8,652 nucleotides of DNA. Origin: Nitrospinaceae bacterium. GTDB taxonomy: Bacteria; Nitrospinota; Nitrospinia; Nitrospinales; VA-1. The first letter of the stretch is position 1; each line of letters opens with the position of its first letter. Below, piece after piece: positions 6,179 through 8,652 of the stretch. The DNA is taken from positions 1 to 8,652 of the forward strand of contig JAJDBI010000035.1 in the NCBI GenBank assembly GCA_029261435.1. Direction: 5' to 3'. The position numbers were made by a program, and so were the translations under genes. The notes beneath the pieces were generated by a model. That model did not search any database. It had not been told where the DNA came from and saw only the letters and a program-made list of their open reading frames with translations.

Positions 6179-7378
6179 ATGAAAAACGCAAAGATTGTAT
6201 TGGGTGTCTCGGCCAGTATCGCCGCTTACAAGGCTGTGGAGTTGGTGCGCCTGTTGGTGAAAGAAGGGGCCGAGGTGCGGGTTGTGATGAGCGCCAATGC
6301 CGGGCAATTTGTAGCACCGTTGACATTTGAGGTGGTTTCAGGCAATCCGGTTTACCATACACAATTTGATGCGCAGAATTCCGCAGAGATGGAACACATC
6401 CGCGTTGCCGAAAATGCCGATCTTCTGGTTGTTGCTCCTGCCACCGCTTCCATATTGGGAAAAATGGCAAATGGTCTTGCTGACGATGCTTTGTCCAGTT
6501 TGCATTTGGCGTTTAAAGGTCCGGTGCTGATTGCCCCTGCCATGAATGAAGGCATGTGGGGGAACCCTGCCGTGAGGGATAATATTGCTACACTCAAGTC
6601 CAGAGGCGTGGGATTTGTCGATCCTGAATCAGGTGAACTCGCCTGCGGAGTGATTGGGCCGGGACGTTTGGCCGACATTGCTGTTATTCTGGAGAAGATC
6701 AAAGGTTTTTTTAGCCAGCGTGATGACTTGAATGGCATAAGATTTCTCATCACAGCCGGACCCACTCATGAGGCTATTGATCCGGTACGATATCTGTCTA
6801 ATCCATCTTCTGGAAAAATGGGCTATGCCGTGGCCGAGCAGGTCAAGGCGCGGGGAGGGGAAGTCGTTCTCATCAGTGGTCCTACTTATTTAAAGCCACC
6901 CCATGGTGTAGACTTTAAACCCTGCAAAAGAGCAGATGAGATGAATGATCTGGTTCAGGCCCATCTTGAAAACTGTGATGTTCTGGTGATGTCTGCAGCG
7001 GTGGGTGATTTTGCTGCAGAAACACTGGAAAAAGAAAAGATTAAAAAGCAGGGTGATGCCGGTCTGGTTCTCAAACTGGTCCCGACCAGGGATATTTTGC
7101 TGGAAGTTGCTGAGCGTGATTCAGGCAAACTGGTGGTGGGTTTTGCAGCGGAGAGTCAGAATCTGGTCGAGAGTGCTCTGGAGAAACTGAAAAAAAAGAA
7201 TCTTGATCTCATTGTCGCCAACGATATCAGCGCACCGGGAATCGGGTTTCAGTCTGACTCCAATCAAGTGACGATCATTGATCGTGAAGAAAATATGGAA
7301 AACCTTCCCTTGAAACCGAAGCTAGAAATTGCCGACCTCCTGCTTGACAGAGTTTTATCTCGCCTCAAAGGGGCTTAA
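6179..7378 (+). CDS. coaBC: Bifunctional phosphopantothenoylcysteine decarboxylase / phosphopantothenate-cysteine ligase
   Basis: A cytosolic enzyme for two successive steps of coenzyme A synthesis: ligation of cysteine to 4'-phosphopantothenate (CoaB half) and FMN-dependent decarboxylation to 4'-phosphopantetheine (CoaC half). The 399 residues compare with about 406 in E. coli. The N-terminal CoaC flavoprotein domain (about 1-180) has SASIAAYK, catalytic H73 (MEHI), the PAMN motif (120-123) and the active-site cysteine C156 (ELACG). The CoaB domain has ITAGPTHEAIDPVRYLSN with N208, and the lysine-rich KIKK at 287-290. All key residues are present. A TGA two codons before the ATG excludes a longer product, and a later start would cut the first strand of the flavodoxin-like fold. 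It is convergent with the SUMF1-fold gene 27 bases away. Confidence 0.98.
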   Translation: MKNAKIVLGVSASIAAYKAVELVRLLVKEGAEVRVVMSANAGQFVAPLTFEVVSGNPVYHTQFDAQNSAEMEHIRVAENADLLVVAPATASILGKMANGLADDALSSLHLAFKGPVLIAPAMNEGMWGNPAVRDNIATLKSRGVGFVDPESGELACGVIGPGRLADIAVILEKIKGFFSQRDDLNGIRFLITAGPTHEAIDPVRYLSNPSSGKMGYAVAEQVKARGGEVVLISGPTYLKPPHGVDFKPCKRADEMNDLVQAHLENCDVLVMSAAVGDFAAETLEKEKIKKQGDAGLVLKLVPTRDILLEVAERDSGKLVVGFAAESQNLVESALEKLKKKNLDLIVANDISAPGIGFQSDSNQVTIIDREENMENLPLKPKLEIADLLLDRVLSRLKGA

Positions 7379-7405
7379 CCCTATAGCTCTTTCTTAGTAG
7401 TTTTA

Positions 7406-8191
7406 TTAAGATGCGTTTTTAGCACAACGAAATCCAACACCCGTATTTCGCATGCGAGGTGTGGTTGCGTTGCGGTAGGTCAGGTCGACATATTCTATGG
7501 TGTTTCTCCAGTTTCCTCCGCGAATAATTTTGTATTGTCCTTTTTCAGGACCCTTCGGGTTTGCTTTGGGAGAAAACAGATAGTATTCGGGGAAATGCCA
7601 GTCATGAACCCATTCGGAAGCGTTTCCTGAAAGATCATAGATGCCATAATCTGACTTGCCTTTTTCATAGGAGCCTACTGGCATGGTCTTCATCTTTTCT
7701 TCGTTATAGTTCAGTTTTTCTGAATCGGGTGGGGAGTCTCCCCAGGGGTATTTGATCGCGCGCTTGCCTCGTCCTGCTTTTTCCCACTCAGCTTCAGTGG
7801 GAAGCCTTTTCCCACTCCATTTGCAATAGGCCACGGCTTCTTTCCAGGAAACTCCGACCACGGGTTGCTGGTTTGCGCTGAAATCAGGGTTTCCCCAGCC
7901 CTGGGGTTTTTTTGCTCCGGTATCATTCACATACTTTTTGTATTTCGCATTTGTGACTTCATAAATATCTATATAGAAAGTATCGAGATAGACCTCATGG
8001 GCCGGGTTTTCGGGTCCCAGAGTATGCCTGTCGGTATTGAATAAATCGTGAGGTTTGAGTTCCAACAGGGATTTTCTGCTTCCCATTTGGGATTTTCCAG
8101 CCGGAATGAGTGCCATTTCTTCTAAAGGGGGTGCGGTATAACCAGGCGAAACTATACAAAGAGATAAAACGATGAAAAGAATGTGTTTCAT
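7406..8191 (-). CDS. Secreted SUMF1/FGE-fold protein, without the FGE catalytic cysteines
   Basis: A 261-residue exported protein of the formylglycine-generating-enzyme (SUMF1) fold. I place the start at 8191: the product then begins with a signal peptide (MKHILFIVLSLCIVSPGYTA, cleavage likely after A20), and a promoter with predicted start near 8221 excludes the upstream in-frame ATG at 8260. Family landmarks are LIPAG (28-32), MGS (36-38), EVTNAKY (78-84), RLPTEAEWEKAGRG (129-142), YPWGD (148-152), YDLSGNASEWVHDW (185-198), RGGNW (224-228), YRNATTP (239-245) and GVGFRCA (251-257). The two cysteines that catalyse formylglycine formation in human FGE (C336, C341) have no counterpart in the segment after RGGNW, so it probably does not activate sulfatases. 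Many such family members have other or unknown roles. It stands alone on its strand. Confidence 0.92.
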   Translation of the reverse strand: MKHILFIVLSLCIVSPGYTAPPLEEMALIPAGKSQMGSRKSLLELKPHDLFNTDRHTLGPENPAHEVYLDTFYIDIYEVTNAKYKKYVNDTGAKKPQGWGNPDFSANQQPVVGVSWKEAVAYCKWSGKRLPTEAEWEKAGRGKRAIKYPWGDSPPDSEKLNYNEEKMKTMPVGSYEKGKSDYGIYDLSGNASEWVHDWHFPEYYLFSPKANPKGPEKGQYKIIRGGNWRNTIEYVDLTYRNATTPRMRNTGVGFRCAKNAS

Positions 8192-8227
8192 GATAATGGA
8201 GTTTTCAATTTTAAAAGTAGGAACTGG

Positions 8228-8256
8228 ATTATATGCAATTGAGCCTCTCAGTTCAA
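8228..8256 (-). promoter_or_regulatory. Promoter of the SUMF1-fold gene
   Basis: On the minus strand TTGAAC (8256-8251), a 17-base spacer and a perfect TATAAT (8233-8228). The predicted start near 8221 gives a 5' leader of about 30 bases before the ATG at 8191. It also rules out the ATG at 8260, which would lie upstream of the transcript. Confidence 0.8.
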
Positions 8257-8296
8257 TCATGAATAATAATTCGGTGCAGGCTTGGGTAAGTGCTAC

Positions 8297-8308
8297 TCAA
8301 TGTATTGA
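8297..8308. promoter_or_regulatory. Inverted repeat just upstream of the zinc-ribbon gene promoter
   Basis: TCAAT-GT-ATTGA is a perfect five-base inverted repeat three bases upstream of the -35 box TTGACA. It is centred about 44 bases before the predicted start, a position used by activators that touch the polymerase. No known regulator site is recognised, and a short AT-rich palindrome can arise by chance. Confidence 0.3.
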
Positions 8309-8311
8309 AGA

Positions 8312-8340
8312 TTGACAGGGACTGTTATTAGTAATAAAAT
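8312..8340 (+). promoter_or_regulatory. Near-consensus promoter of the zinc-ribbon gene
   Basis: Consensus TTGACA (8312-8317), a 17-base spacer and TAAAAT (8335-8340), the strongest sigma70-type promoter in the window. The predicted start near 8347 leaves a leader of about 126 bases before the ATG at 8473. A second, weaker candidate, TTGCCA (8393-8398) with TTATAG (8417-8422) at 18 bases, would give a much shorter leader. Confidence 0.75.
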
Positions 8341-8346
8341 TCGAAA

Positions 8347-8472
8347 TCACCTGTAATAAACGAATTTTTAGGGCGTCTCGGCAATTTAGCTCTTGCCAGA
8401 AGTTTCTCCTTTGCCGTTATAGTACATATATATTTACCCCTGCGGGGCAGGATATACCCGTTGAGGAGTTAG
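8347..8472 (+). promoter_or_regulatory. Structured 5' leader of the zinc-ribbon gene
   Basis: Two hairpins are visible. GGCAA (8380-8384) pairs with TTGCC (8393-8397) around an eight-base loop. CCTGC (8439-8443) pairs with GCAGG (8447-8451) around GGG, with TATAT (8427-8431) and ATATA (8452-8456) able to extend it. The second hairpin ends 11 bases before the strong ribosome site GAGGAG (8463-8468), which lies 4 bases from the ATG. No T run follows either hairpin, so they are not terminators. No riboswitch class is recognised. Confidence 0.4.
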
Positions 8473-8652
8473 ATGGATAAGCCTAAAAAAGAACCGGTAA
8501 CTTTAAACCAAAATCCAGACAGTAAACTATGCCTGAATTGCGGGTTTCCCAATCGCAATACGGATGCCCAGTGCATGTATTGCCGGACCAGCCTGATTGA
8601 AGACAGTGGATTGTTCAACTGGGTTCGCCAGACCTACTACATCCTCCGCTGG
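8473..8652 (+). CDS. N-terminal zinc-ribbon protein, partial (runs off the right edge)
   Basis: The first 60 codons of an open frame that has no stop before the window ends. After a charged, flexible N-terminus (MDKPKKEPVTLNQNPDSK) comes a four-cysteine zinc ribbon: C20, C23, C34 and C37 in a C-x2-C-x10-C-x2-C pattern (CLNCG and CMYCR). The following residues SGLFNWVRQTYYILRW are hydrophobic and aromatic and may start a membrane-associated or packed helix. Ribbons of this kind at an N-terminus are often fused to varied C-terminal domains, so function cannot be assigned from this part. The start is well supported by GAGGAG 4 bases upstream and a near-consensus promoter at 8312-8340. It is divergent from the SUMF1-fold gene. 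Confidence 0.82.
   Translation, partial: MDKPKKEPVTLNQNPDSKLCLNCGFPNRNTDAQCMYCRTSLIEDSGLFNWVRQTYYILRW

Noticed and set aside
6352..6765. A 137-codon minus-strand frame inside coaBC
   Set aside because: It is antisense to a well-conserved enzyme and has no family features; it is a shadow of the coaBC reading frame.
7393..7420. Possible terminator between coaBC and the SUMF1-fold gene
   Set aside because: CTTAGTA/TATTAAG makes only a seven-pair, AT-rich stem with one wobble, and the T run is separated by five bases. It is too weak to call.
8192..8260. Upstream in-frame ATG (8260) for the SUMF1-fold gene
   Set aside because: The 23 extra residues would precede a good signal peptide, and the ATG lies upstream of the predicted transcription start near 8221.

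Overview
This 8.65-kb window looks like ordinary, gene-dense bacterial chromosome. It has no insertion sequences, phage genes, tRNA or rRNA genes, or CRISPR arrays. Base composition is moderate to slightly AT-rich. The protein style (a deoxynucleoside kinase with the IGAGKTS loop and FQTQxFFLLSRY block, a tandem-GAF histidine kinase, a GASL-HxHxQ GalT, and a secreted SUMF1-fold protein) resembles Nitrospinota or the old 'deltaproteobacterial' lineages. That placement is an impression from protein motifs, not a search result.

Layout. (1) Positions 1-4118, all minus strand and closely spaced: glycogen synthase glgA, a soluble tandem-GAF sensor histidine kinase, a single-domain response regulator, and a deoxynucleoside kinase that runs off the left edge. 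Gaps are 29, 72 and 10 bases, so they may form one transcription unit. (2) 4119-4508: a divergent intergenic region, then a 62-codon plus-strand orphan gene, then a compact structured segment ending in a strong, probably two-way terminator. (3) 4509-6044, minus strand: galT followed by an unrecognised 173-codon gene. (4) 6045-6178: two divergent sigma70-type promoters back to back. One serves galT. The other serves coaBC, and its predicted start point falls on the coaBC ATG, suggesting a leaderless mRNA. (5) 6179-7378: coaBC (coenzyme A synthesis), convergent with (6) 7406-8191: a secreted SUMF1/FGE-fold protein lacking the FGE catalytic cysteines. (7) 8192-8652: another divergent promoter region. 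A near-consensus promoter and a leader of about 126 nt with two hairpins precede a zinc-ribbon gene that runs off the right edge.

Theme. glgA makes glycogen from ADP-glucose. The galT-family enzyme handles sugar 1-phosphates and nucleotide sugars, and its active-site block also resembles that of ADP-glucose phosphorylases. A cytosolic two-component pair lies directly downstream of glgA. A link between carbon storage and signalling is therefore plausible but inferred only from gene order. I did not find a clearly new multi-gene system. The best leads are the leaderless coaBC, the structured RNA after the orphan gene, the glgA/two-component linkage, and the structured leader of the zinc-ribbon gene.
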